Under the pieces are notes generated by a model. It made no database searches. It was not told the origin of the DNA and saw only the letters and a program-made list of their open reading frames with translations. From JACPNO01 sp963825405 (GTDB lineage: Bacteria; Acidobacteriota; Terriglobia; Bryobacterales; Bryobacteraceae), in the NCBI GenBank assembly GCA_963825405.1, contig CAWGTB010000003.1, positions 930,001 to 994,000 on the forward strand: DNA of 64,000 nt, written 5' to 3'. A program made the position numbers and the translations under genes. Positions 44,905-52,836 of this stretch are shown in pieces (positions within the stretch are counted from its first letter, which is position 1; each line of letters opens with the position of its first letter).

Positions 44905-44948
44905 TGAAACCAGAAAGTCTCTGACCAGCCAGGCTCCTTTTTGTCGAG

Positions 44949-45725
44949 CTAGTTGCGTCGGCCCCATGGAACGCGCACCGACGGCGAACAGCCGGCCGAT
45001 TTCAGGGACACCTCCAGTGTCCCGCGTAGGACGCCTTGCTTATACGGGAGCATCACGCTGGTGTAGTGTCCGTCTTTGTCAGCCTTCCCGTTTTCGCTGT
45101 GGCGTTCACCCTCGGAGTTGGAATCGATCTTCAACTCACTGTCGGCTGGCAGGCCCGAGCCTTCAACTAAGACTACTTCAGCCCCAGGTGTGAGCAAGAC
45201 TCCCTCAACGGAGCAGCCTCGATCCTCTCCGCGCAATGGCACGGGCACTACCTTGGCGAACACTTTGATGGCGCCGTCGGCCGAAATCAGGCCGAGGCGC
45301 ACAGGTTCCCCAGGTGCGGGCTGTAATCCGAGGTCAATAGGGTCATTGGGCTTGTCGTCACTACCGCACGTGCCGGGAACCCCAGCGCAGATCGCCAGCC
45401 CGGATGCGTTCAGCGTCACGCCCGTCAATACCTCACCCGGTCCCTTTTGAGTCACTGGCCACGCCACAATTCCGTAAGTTCCATCCTTCGGAACACCGGT
45501 GGCATATAAGCGAAATTTAATAGCTGGCCCTGAACGCTCCGATTCTTTGATCGTGAGCAAAGCGTTCGGTGTGCTCGCCTTGGGGCCCCAAGCATTGTGC
45601 ATTTTCACGAGAGCTGAAACGTTCTCTTGCACATTCGCACTGGGTTGAGGGCGCCCAGCCTGCCCATACCCTAGCGTAGGACTCGACAACGCCAACGAAA
45701 TCAGGACCGCTAACCAGGGTTGCAT
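44949..45725 (-). CDS. Secreted protein of unknown function
   Basis: 258 residues with signal peptide (MQPWLAVLISLALSSPTLGYG). The mature part is predicted beta-rich: AIKFRLYATGVPKDGTYGIVAWPV, VTLNASGLAICAGVPGTC, EPVRLGLISADGAIKVFAKVVPVPL, GAEVVLVEGSGLPADSELKID and VLRGTLEVSLKSAGCSPSVRV. Four Cys in the mature part could form disulfides. Possibly one or two immunoglobulin-like domains; no family recognised. Divergent from the S41-like gene. Confidence 0.6.
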   Translation of the reverse strand: MQPWLAVLISLALSSPTLGYGQAGRPQPSANVQENVSALVKMHNAWGPKASTPNALLTIKESERSGPAIKFRLYATGVPKDGTYGIVAWPVTQKGPGEVLTGVTLNASGLAICAGVPGTCGSDDKPNDPIDLGLQPAPGEPVRLGLISADGAIKVFAKVVPVPLRGEDRGCSVEGVLLTPGAEVVLVEGSGLPADSELKIDSNSEGERHSENGKADKDGHYTSVMLPYKQGVLRGTLEVSLKSAGCSPSVRVPWGRRN

Positions 45726-45796
45726 CGCCGCGAGTGTATCAGGGAATACGACGCCGCGGCCATCCCACCACCGCCTGTTATAATGGAAGTAACTTT

Positions 45797-46996
45797 ATGA
45801 ACAGCCGCGCGAAGATTCTCGTGGTCGTGAGCTCGACATTCCTGGTGCTTCTGTTGGTGCTTGGCAGCGTGGTCGGCAAAAGCGCTTCCACCGACAGTCC
45901 GTACCATCATCTGGCGGTTTACACCGAAGTCCTCTCCCGCATCAAAAGCGAGTACGTGGAGGAGCCGGACCTCAAGAGCGTCACCCTGGGCGCGCTCAAC
46001 GGGCTGCTGGAATCGATCGACCCGTTTGCCAGCTATCTCAATGCGGATCAGTACAAGGAATACCAGAAGAATTTCGACACCTACAAAGGCGACGTGGGCC
46101 TGGTGCTGTCCAAACGCTTCGGCTATATCGGCGTGGTAAGCGCGATTCCCGGCTCGCCCGCGGCCAAGGCCGGCCTCACTACCGGCGACATTCTGGAAAC
46201 GATTAAAGGCGTCGCTACGCGCGACATGCCGCTGGCGTATGCCGAGCTGCTATTGCGCGGCCTGCCCGGCACCACGGTCGATCTGATGGTGCTGCGGCGC
46301 CGTCCTGAGCCGCAGAAAATGACGTTGACGCGCGCGGTCCCGGCCCCTCAGCCAGTGCAAACCAAGATGCTGGCTAACGATGTCGGCTACGTGCGCGCCG
46401 AAAGTCTGGCCGGTGGCAAGGTCAAGGAAGTGGCGGCGGCCATCACGGATTTGGAGAAGAAGGGCGCCAAGCGGTTTGTGCTTGATCTGCGCCAGTGCGC
46501 GACCGGCGGCCCGGAAGAGGGCGTTGCCTTAGCGGACATGTTCCTGGAGAAGGGTCTCATCACTTACCTGCAGGGCCAGCGCGTCACACGCAAGGATTTC
46601 CAGGCCGATGCCGCCAAACCCAAGTTCAAGGAACCGCTCGTGCTTCTGGTGAACCGCGGTACGGCGGACGGAGCTGAGGTCGCGGCGGCGGCGTTGCAAG
46701 ATGACAAGCGCGCCGAACTGGTCGGCGAGCGGACCTACGGGGACGCTTCCCAGCGCAAGGCGATTTCGATGGACGATGGCGGCGCCGTCATCCTTTCGGT
46801 TGCCAAGTATTATTCACCGGCCGGGAAAGCCATTCAGGACACTGGTGCGACGCCTGCCAATCTGGTGGTGGAAGCGGATGTGGCGCAGGAATCCGATGAC
46901 GACAGCGATGCCGCCAAGCCCGATGCCAATGAGCCCGAGCACAAGGCCGGCGAAGACATGATGCTGAAGAAGGCGCTTGAGCTGCTAGCCAAATAG
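45797..46996 (+). CDS. S41 (CtpA-like) protease homologue with PDZ domain, catalytic residues missing
   Basis: 399 residues. TM anchor (KILVVVSSTFLVLLLVLGSVVG), the C-terminal-processing-protease N-domain (LSRIKSEYVEEPDLKSVTLGALNGLLESIDPFASYL), a PDZ domain (FGYIGVVSAIPGSPAAKAGLTTGDILETI) and the S41 core (ANDVGYVRAESL, RFVLDLRQCATGG). The motif that is normally GSASASE reads GTADGAE, replacing the catalytic Ser by Asp291, and the Lys of TFGKG is replaced in TYGDAS by Asp316. The 25-residue spacing equals that of the active-site pair in E. coli Tsp. It is therefore probably an inactive scaffold. ATG at 45797 chosen for the TM start. Confidence 0.88.
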   Translation: MNSRAKILVVVSSTFLVLLLVLGSVVGKSASTDSPYHHLAVYTEVLSRIKSEYVEEPDLKSVTLGALNGLLESIDPFASYLNADQYKEYQKNFDTYKGDVGLVLSKRFGYIGVVSAIPGSPAAKAGLTTGDILETIKGVATRDMPLAYAELLLRGLPGTTVDLMVLRRRPEPQKMTLTRAVPAPQPVQTKMLANDVGYVRAESLAGGKVKEVAAAITDLEKKGAKRFVLDLRQCATGGPEEGVALADMFLEKGLITYLQGQRVTRKDFQADAAKPKFKEPLVLLVNRGTADGAEVAAAALQDDKRAELVGERTYGDASQRKAISMDDGGAVILSVAKYYSPAGKAIQDTGATPANLVVEADVAQESDDDSDAAKPDANEPEHKAGEDMMLKKALELLAK

Positions 46997-46997
46997 G

Positions 46998-47327
46998 CTA
47001 CAGCGTTTTCAGGTACGCGACGAGGTTTTCCTTTTCCTCATCGGTCAGCATGTCCTTATAAGCCGGCATGCCTTTGCCGCCTTCATCGATCTTGGTGCGC
47101 ACGTTGGCTTCAGTGGGCTTCTTGCCGTCGGCCATTTTCTCCCGGCTGAATAAGCCCTTCAAGCCCGGCCCCATCTTCTTTTCCGTGCTGTCGGCGTTGT
47201 GGCACACGCTGCACTGCTCAAATACTTCTTTGCCCTTGTCGGCGTCGCCTTTTTTATCCTGGCCGAATACCACGGCGGTGCTGGCGGCAAGCGCGACGGA
47301 ACATGCGATGGCGGTGAGTCTGGACAT
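46998..47327 (-). CDS. Small c-type cytochrome
   Basis: 109 residues. Signal peptide (MSRLTAIACSVALAASTAVVFGQ), then GKEVFEQCSVCHNAD with the heme-binding CxxCH at ~39-43, GPGLKGLF, and the axial Met in GKGMPAYKDML (~87), ending with the helix TDEEKENLVAYLKTL. A class I monoheme cytochrome c, periplasmic electron carrier. Convergent with the S41-like gene with one base between stops. Redox partner unknown. Confidence 0.93.
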   Translation of the reverse strand: MSRLTAIACSVALAASTAVVFGQDKKGDADKGKEVFEQCSVCHNADSTEKKMGPGLKGLFSREKMADGKKPTEANVRTKIDEGGKGMPAYKDMLTDEEKENLVAYLKTL

Positions 47328-47422
47328 AGGAATCGATGATCTCCCTGCTGAGATTTAATTCTCCAGTTTACACTCTGGCGGCGGCTCGTTCGGGCTCCGA
47401 CTGCGCGGGCTAAAATGAAATT

Positions 47423-48610
47423 ATGCGCATCCTTCTGTTCAGCGGCAAGGGAGGCGTAGGAAAAACCAGTCTTGCCGCCGCCACCGGCCTGCAGTTGTCC
47501 CGCCTGGGCTACCGCACGCTGGTGATGAGTGTCGATCCGGCCCACAGCCTGGCGGATGCGTTCGACCTGCAAACCGGCCTGTTTCAGGGCGTGGCCAACG
47601 ATCCGTATCCGATTTCGGAAAATCTTTCGATTCACGAAGTCAATATTCAGAAAGAGATCAAGCGCCACTGGGGCGAGATTTCTGCTTACGTGATTTCGGT
47701 GCTGCGCACCACCGGCATCAGCGATGTTGAAGCCGAGGAACTGGCGATCCTGCCGGGAATGGAAGAGCTGAGCGCCATGATGTACGTGAACCAGTTCCGG
47801 CGGGAAGAGACCTACGACGTCATCGTGCTCGATTGCGCGCCCACTGCGGAATCCATGCGCTTCGTCAGCATGCCGACCACGCTCGAGTGGTACATGAAGC
47901 ACATTTTTCCGTTTCAGCGGGGGCTGATTAAAGCTGTGCGGCCTATCGCCAATCGCGTATCGCCGGTGCAGCTTCCGAGCGACAACTACTTCGCCAATAT
48001 TCAGGATTTGTTCAAGCGGCTGGACGGCATCGATGTATTGCTGAGCGACGCCAAGACGACCAGCGTGCGGCTGGTGACCAATCCGGAGCGCATGGTTTTG
48101 CGCGAAACGCAGCGGGCCTTCGTCTACTTCTCGCTGCACGGGCTCAGCGTGGACGGCGTTATCGTCAACCGCGTGCTGCCCCTGGCCGTGAAGGACGCCT
48201 GGTTCGAACATTGGCGCGCCTCGCAAGCCAAAGTACTCAAGGAAATCGACGAATATTTCGCGCCCGTCGCAGTGAAACGAGTGCCACTGTTCACGGATGA
48301 AGTAGTCGGCAAGGAGCGCCTGCAGGATTTAGCCGAAGCCCTGTACAGCGCGCGCGAAGATCCCGCCGCCGTGCGCCGCACCGAAGCGCCGTTCACCTTC
48401 GGCAAACGCAACGGGCACTATGAAGTGCGCCTGCGCTTGCCGTTCGCGGCCAAGGGCGATGTGGGGCTATTCAAGAAGGGCGACGAGCTGGTGGTGGAAA
48501 TCGGAACGCTGCGGCGTCACATCGGACTGCCTACTTCGATGGCCTCGCTCATGCCGGCTCGCGCCACGTTGCAGAATAAGATATTGACCGTCGAAATGAA
48601 AGAAGGCTGA
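47423..48610 (+). CDS. ArsA/GET3-family ATPase
   Basis: 395 residues. P-loop FSGKGGVGKTSLAAATG (deviant Walker A with signature Lys), VMSVDPAHSLADAFDL (switch I), VIVLDCAPTAESMRF (switch II/Walker B) and VTNPERMVLRETQRAFVYF. The C-terminal ~90 residues (FTFGKRNGHYEVRLRLPFAAKGDVGLFKKGDELVVEIG) are the HSP20-like domain found in many bacterial ArsA-like proteins. These relate to arsenite pumps or tail-anchored protein targeting; no arsB/arsR is nearby, so an arsenic role is not supported. Two bases before the next small gene. Confidence 0.9.
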   Translation: MRILLFSGKGGVGKTSLAAATGLQLSRLGYRTLVMSVDPAHSLADAFDLQTGLFQGVANDPYPISENLSIHEVNIQKEIKRHWGEISAYVISVLRTTGISDVEAEELAILPGMEELSAMMYVNQFRREETYDVIVLDCAPTAESMRFVSMPTTLEWYMKHIFPFQRGLIKAVRPIANRVSPVQLPSDNYFANIQDLFKRLDGIDVLLSDAKTTSVRLVTNPERMVLRETQRAFVYFSLHGLSVDGVIVNRVLPLAVKDAWFEHWRASQAKVLKEIDEYFAPVAVKRVPLFTDEVVGKERLQDLAEALYSAREDPAAVRRTEAPFTFGKRNGHYEVRLRLPFAAKGDVGLFKKGDELVVEIGTLRRHIGLPTSMASLMPARATLQNKILTVEMKEG

Positions 48611-48611
48611 T

Positions 48612-48854
48612 ATGGCTGAAACGAAAACCAGGAAAAAAGCGACTAGCTCCGCGGCTCAGCCCGGCTGCTTCTTCTGCGCCGTGGCCGGTCCGCAGCTCGA
48701 GGCGATGTTCGGGAACGCTTTGCCGGAAAACACGCGAGAGCATTTCAAGAGCTCGCGAGTTGAGTTCCTCAAAGGTATCCGCAGCCTGCTCGATGCCCGC
48801 ATCGCGCATCTGTCGGAGCATCCGAAGAAGGGCACTAAGGTCGCTGTCGAGTAG
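48612..48854 (+). CDS. Small protein with CFFC motif, linked to ArsA-like ATPase
   Basis: 80 residues. Lys/Ser-rich N-terminus, then QPGCFFCAVAGPQLEAMFG with a CxxC pair, and a helical part EHFKSSRVEFLKGIRSLLDARIAHLSEH. It starts one base after the ATPase stop, so the two are almost certainly co-translated. The helix with acidic and basic faces plus CxxC suggests a metal- or redox-sensitive partner of the ATPase; this is inference. Its end overlaps the convergent RHH gene by 20 bases. Confidence 0.65.
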   Translation: MAETKTRKKATSSAAQPGCFFCAVAGPQLEAMFGNALPENTREHFKSSRVEFLKGIRSLLDARIAHLSEHPKKGTKVAVE

Positions 48855-49014
48855 GCGCGGCTTTCTCTTTCACGCGGCCGCGCTGCCGTAGCGCTTCGCG
48901 CAGCACCCACTCGATCTGCCCGTTGAGGCTGCGCAGATCGTCGTCGGCCCAGCGGCGCAGACCTTCCAGGATCTGTTCGTCGATGCGCAGCGGAAATGTC
49001 TTGCGCTCGGCCAT
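48835..49014 (-). CDS. Arc-like ribbon-helix-helix protein (59 residues)
   Basis: Too short for most ORF cutoffs. ATG at 49014: MAERKTFPLRIDEQILEGLRR, then WADDDLRSLNGQIEWVLREAL and a basic tail RQRGRVKEKAAP. The pattern of a basic beta strand (RKTFPLRI), helix, and SLNGQIEWVLREAL is the Arc/CopG fold, where the strand reads DNA. It is six bases downstream of the SPFH gene, so co-expressed. It may bind the tandem palindromes upstream of that gene. Confidence 0.78.
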   Translation of the reverse strand: MAERKTFPLRIDEQILEGLRRWADDDLRSLNGQIEWVLREALRQRGRVKEKAAPTRQRP

Positions 49015-49020
49015 CTCGCT

Positions 49021-49887
49021 CTACTGATAAATCGTGCCTGTGTTGACGATGGGCTGCGCCGCCCGCTCGCCACAGAGCACCACCAGCAGATTGCTGACCA
49101 TGGCCGCCTTGCGCTCTTCGTCCAGTTGGATCAGTTTCTTCTGCGAGAGCATCTCGAGCGCCATCTCCACCATGCCGACCGCGCCTTCAACAATCTTCTG
49201 CCGTGCGGCGACGATGGCCGATGCCTGCTGGCGCTGCAGCATGGCCGCGGCGATTTCCGGCGCATAGGCGAGATGGCTGATGCGGGCTTCGACCACTTCC
49301 ACGCCGGCGATTTTCAAACGATCGTGAATCTCGGCTTGTAAGTGCTCGGCGACCGCGGCAGTATGGCCTAGCAGCGAGGCTTTGTCATCGTCGTGCGAAT
49401 CGTAGGGATAGGCCGTGGCCAGATTTCGCAGCGCGGATTCGCTCTGCACGCTCACGTAGTTTTCATAGTTATCCACTTGGAACGTGGCTTCGGCGGTGTC
49501 GACGACTTTCCACACCACGACCGCGGCGATCTCGATGGGATTGCCATCGTGATCGTTGACTTTCAAGTGGCCGGTCTCGAAGTTACGCACGCGCAGCGAC
49601 ACGCGTTTCTTCGTCAGGAACGGATTGGCCCAGCGCAATCCCGGACTCTTGCCGGTGCCGGAATAGCCTCCGAACAACTGCAGGACGACGCCTTGGTTGG
49701 GCTGCACGGTGAAAAATCCGCCGAGGGCGATGGCCGCGATCACAGTGGCGCCAATCCAAAGAAACACCGCCAAATTATCGGACGATCCCGCCGACCGGGC
49801 GACACTCCACACGCAATAGCCTAGAACTGCCACCAGTATCGGCAGCATGATTAACCCTGAGATGAGATTTCGTTCCCGTTCTTTCAT
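49021..49887 (-). CDS. SPFH/Band 7 domain membrane protein
   Basis: 288 residues. Two N-terminal TM segments (LISGLIMLPILVAVLGYCVWSV and FLWIGATVIAAIALGGFFTVQP) lead to the SPFH domain: PNQGVVLQLFGGYSGTGKSPGLRWANPF, RVRNFETGHLKVNDHDGNPIEIAAVVVWKVVDTAEATFQVDNYENYVSVQSESALRNLA, and RLKIAGVEVVEARISHLAYAPEIAAAMLQRQQA, then a helical oligomerisation tail. ATG at 49887 follows a perfect GGAGG. Such proteins organise membrane microdomains. Paired with a small RHH regulator. Confidence 0.93.
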   Translation of the reverse strand: MKERERNLISGLIMLPILVAVLGYCVWSVARSAGSSDNLAVFLWIGATVIAAIALGGFFTVQPNQGVVLQLFGGYSGTGKSPGLRWANPFLTKKRVSLRVRNFETGHLKVNDHDGNPIEIAAVVVWKVVDTAEATFQVDNYENYVSVQSESALRNLATAYPYDSHDDDKASLLGHTAAVAEHLQAEIHDRLKIAGVEVVEARISHLAYAPEIAAAMLQRQQASAIVAARQKIVEGAVGMVEMALEMLSQKKLIQLDEERKAAMVSNLLVVLCGERAAQPIVNTGTIYQ

Positions 49888-49898
49888 GTGTCCTCCAT

Positions 49899-49917
49899 TG
49901 ATATCATAATGATATCA
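49899..49917. promoter_or_regulatory. Tandem palindromes upstream of the SPFH gene
   Basis: TGATATCA occurs twice (49899-49906 and 49910-49917), each self-complementary, with centres 11 bases apart, one helical turn. They sit just upstream of the GGAGG of the SPFH gene, in its promoter or 5' leader. Short palindromes one turn apart are typical for ribbon-helix-helix proteins binding as dimer-of-dimers; autoregulation by the RHH gene of this operon is inferred. Confidence 0.6.
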
Positions 49918-49939
49918 TTTTGAGGCGAGCAAAAACAAG

Positions 49940-50005
49940 TCTCTCGCAGAGACGCAGAGTACGCAGAGAAACCTTTAAGCAGTTCTCTGCGTCTCTGCGA
50001 GAAAT
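49940..50005. repeat. Dispersed palindromic intergenic repeat, copy 2 (near tadA)
   Basis: Near-palindrome of about 66 bases: tctctcgcagagacgcagag, acgcagagaaa, a short centre cctttaagcag, then ttctctgcg and tctctgcgagaaa. It matches copy 1 at 26276-26354 in unit sequence and design. It ends a few bases from the tadA stop and could act as a bidirectional terminator between tadA and the SPFH promoter. Confidence 0.75.
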
Positions 50006-50008
50006 GTC

Positions 50009-50467
50009 TTATCTTTTGCCAGCAAAGAACTGCTGAATGAGTTCGACGCACTCCGCACCCATCACGCCTTCGACGATTTCGACCCGGTGGTTGAGCACGT
50101 CCGAATCAGCTAGCCGGAACTTGCTGCGCACTCCCCCAAAACGCAGGTCGCGCGCCCCGAAGACCAGCGTCCGCACGCGCGCGGCTACCAGCGCGCCGGC
50201 ACACATCACACACGGCTCAAGCGTCGAATACAGCGTGGCGCCTTCCAACCGATAATTGCCCAGGGTGCGCGCGGCTTCGCGCAAAGCTAGAATCTCGGCG
50301 TGAGCGGTGGGATCGATATCGCCGATGGGCGAGTTGCGCCCGCGTCCCAGGATTTCACCGCCCACTACCACCACCGCCCCGACCGGCGCTTCCCCGTTCT
50401 CGGCGGCTTCGCGAGCAAGGGCGAGCGCCTCCCGCATGAAAGCTTCCTGGCTCGATGCCTCGTGCAT
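50009..50467 (-). CDS. tadA: tRNA-specific adenosine deaminase
   Basis: 152 residues. Deaminates A34 to inosine in tRNA-Arg(ACG). Zinc/catalytic motif HAE at ~56-58 in DPTAHAEILALREAA and PCVMC at ~86-89 in STLEPCVMCAGALV; also EAPVGAVVVV and VFGARDLRFGG. Ends with the FF-containing C-terminus (LIQQFFAGKR) common in TadA. ATG at 50467. Divergent from the ABC exporter operon across 29 bases. Confidence 0.95.
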   Translation of the reverse strand: MHEASSQEAFMREALALAREAAENGEAPVGAVVVVGGEILGRGRNSPIGDIDPTAHAEILALREAARTLGNYRLEGATLYSTLEPCVMCAGALVAARVRTLVFGARDLRFGGVRSKFRLADSDVLNHRVEIVEGVMGAECVELIQQFFAGKR

Positions 50468-50496
50468 ACGATACCGCTAGCTTAGAATAGAGAGAT

Positions 50497-51658
50497 ATGT
50501 TTCGCTATCTTCCGCTGATCCTCAAGAACTCCTGGCGGAACCGGCGTCGCACTACGCTGACCATTCTCAGCATCAGCGTGTCGCTGTGTCTGTTGGGGGT
50601 GCTGATGGCGATTTATCACGCGTTTTATATGAGCGAAGCCTCGCCCAGCCAGGCATTGCGGTTGGTGGTCCGTCACAAAGTTTCGCTCACTTTCGCGCTG
50701 CCGCAATCCTATCGCGATAACATTCGCAGGATTCCGGGCGTCAAGGAAGTGGGAACTTCGAGCTGGTACGGCGGCGTATATAAAGACAAGCGCGATCCGC
50801 AAAACATGTTTGCGCGCTTTGCGGTCGAGCCGGAGAAAATTCTGGCAATCCGTGGCGAGATGCAGATACCGGACGATCAGAAAGACGGCATTCCTGCGAG
50901 ATCGCGCCGGTGCGTTGATCGGCAAGGGGCTGGCCGACAAGCTGGGGCTGCGCGTCGGCGACAAGGTCGCGATCCAGGGCGATGTTTATCCCGTCAACCT
51001 AGACCTGACGGTGCGCGCTATTTATGAAGCGCCCGTCGATGATCAGATTCTGTATTTCAACCGCGAGTACCTGGAACAGGGGCTTAGCGAGCGGCGCCGC
51101 GGCATGATCGGAACGTTTTACGTGCTGGCCGACAGCGCGGAATCCGTGCCGCGCATCGCCCAGGCGGTCGACGATGATTTCCGCAATTCGCCTTATCCCA
51201 CCAAGACCGAAAGCGAGCGGGCGTTCGCGCTCAGCTTCATTGGATTTCTGGGAAACGTGAAGGCGCTGCTGCTGATTATTTCCGGCGCGGTGACGTTCAC
51301 TATCCTGCTGGTTTCGGCCAACACCATTGCCATGTCGGTGCGCGAGCGGGTGCGCGAGGTCGGCGTGCTCAAGACGCTGGGCTATACGCCGGGAATTATT
51401 CTGGGCGTCATCCTGGGTGAAGCGGTGGCCATCTCTTTCATTGGCGGCGTGATCGGCTGCTTCCTGGCGGAACTATTGTGCCGCGTGGTGCGCCACGGGC
51501 CCGCGTTCAGCGACGATCTGGCGCGGCTCTCGCTCGTCCCGTCGGTGGTGGTGGCGTGCCTGGCGGTCGCGGTGAGTATCGGGTTAGTGAGCTCCTTCAT
51601 CCCCGCGTGGAGCGCTTCGCAGACTTCGATTCTGGAAGCGCTGCGCAGCTCGGAGTAG
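50497..51658 (+). CDS. ABC exporter permease 1 (FtsX/MacB family, frameshifted)
   Basis: About 386 residues after a frame change near 50893. First TM RRTTLTILSISVSLCLLGVLMAIYHAF, a MacB-type periplasmic core (SYRDNIRRIPGVKEVGTSSWYGG, LADKLGLRVGDKVAIQGDVYPV), then three TMs with the FtsX signature (ALLLIISGAVTFTILLVSANTIAMSVRERVREVGVLKTLGYTPG, SLVPSVVVACLAVAVSIGLVSSFIP). ATG at 50497. First of a four-gene exporter operon with a paralogous permease, adaptor and ATPase. Confidence 0.88.
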
Positions 51659-51663
51659 TGATC

Positions 51664-52830
51664 ATGGCGATTCCACTGGCTTACAATCTGCGGAATTTGG
51701 TGGTGCGCAAGACCACCACGATCATGACCGCGCTCGGCATTGCGCTCACGGTGGCCGTGCTGCTGGCCATGATGGCGATGATCGGCGGGCTGCGCTCATC
51801 ACTCACTTCGACAGGCGATCCGCTGCATGTGCTGGTGATGCGCAAGGGCGCGGGCGCGGAGCTGGTGAGCATCATGAGCCCGCAATCGTACCAGGACATC
51901 AAGTTCAAGTCAGGTATTGCGCGCGGCTCGAATGGCCAGCCACTGGCGTCGCTTGAAATCGTCACCGTGATCAATCTGGAGAGCGTGGACGCGCCGCAGG
52001 GGATCAACGTCACTCTGCGCGGTTTGACGCTCGCCGGCGTCGAAATGCGGCGCGGCCTCAAGCTGGTGTCCGGCCGCTGGTTCGATTCCGGAAAACGCGA
52101 AGTCGTGGTGGGCGAATCGATCGAGAAGCGTTTTCCCGGCGCGCGGATCGGCCAGCGTCTGCGCTTTGGACGGGGCGAGTGGGAAGTGGTCGGCATCATG
52201 GCTGCGGGGAAGTCAGCGACCAATAGCGAAATTTTCGCCGACCTCAACCAGGCGAGCTCGGATTTTCAGCGCAGCGAAGCGCTCAGCTCGGTCTTGCTTA
52301 CAGCTACCGATGCGGTCGCGGTGAATGCGCTGATTAACGATCTCACCGGCGATCCGCGGCTCAACGTCGACGCCATCACCGAGAAAGCCTATTACGAGGC
52401 GCAGACCACTTCCGGCGCGCTGATTGAATCGCTCGGAATTCTGGTTGCCATCATCATGGGTGTGGGCAGCAGTTTTGCCGCGATGAACACCATGTTCGCG
52501 GCGGTTGCGCGGCGGTCGCGCGAGATCGGCACCCTGCGCGTGCTGGGCTTTTCGCAATCCAGCATTCTGTTTAGTTTTTTTGTGGAATCGGTTGTATTGG
52601 CTGGATTAGGTGGGCTGCTGGGCTGCCTCCTAGTGCTGCCGCTGAATGGCATTACCACCGGCATCGGCAACTTCGTGACGTTCAGCGAGATCGCTTTTGA
52701 TTTTCGCGTGACGCCGCTGATTATGCTGAGCGGAATTGCGTTTGCCGCCGTGCTGGGCGCTGTGGGCGGCCTGTTTCCAGCGCGTACAGCCGCGAATAAG
52801 CAAATCCTGGTCGCCCTGCGCGACATCTAA
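51664..52830 (+). CDS. ABC exporter permease 2 (FtsX/MacB family)
   Basis: 388 residues, paralogue of the previous permease. Begins MAIPLAYNLRNLVVRKTTTIMTALGIALTVAVLLAMMAM, periplasmic core with VTLRGLTLAGVEMRRGLKLVSGRWFDSGKREVVVGESI, then FAAMNTMFAAVARRSREIGTLRVLGFSQSS and further TMs ending FPARTAANKQILVALRDI. ATG at 51664, five bases after permease 1; the long upstream frame is a shadow. The two permeases probably form a heterodimer with the operon's ATPase. Confidence 0.92.
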   Translation: MAIPLAYNLRNLVVRKTTTIMTALGIALTVAVLLAMMAMIGGLRSSLTSTGDPLHVLVMRKGAGAELVSIMSPQSYQDIKFKSGIARGSNGQPLASLEIVTVINLESVDAPQGINVTLRGLTLAGVEMRRGLKLVSGRWFDSGKREVVVGESIEKRFPGARIGQRLRFGRGEWEVVGIMAAGKSATNSEIFADLNQASSDFQRSEALSSVLLTATDAVAVNALINDLTGDPRLNVDAITEKAYYEAQTTSGALIESLGILVAIIMGVGSSFAAMNTMFAAVARRSREIGTLRVLGFSQSSILFSFFVESVVLAGLGGLLGCLLVLPLNGITTGIGNFVTFSEIAFDFRVTPLIMLSGIAFAAVLGAVGGLFPARTAANKQILVALRDI

Positions 52831-52836
52831 ATCACC

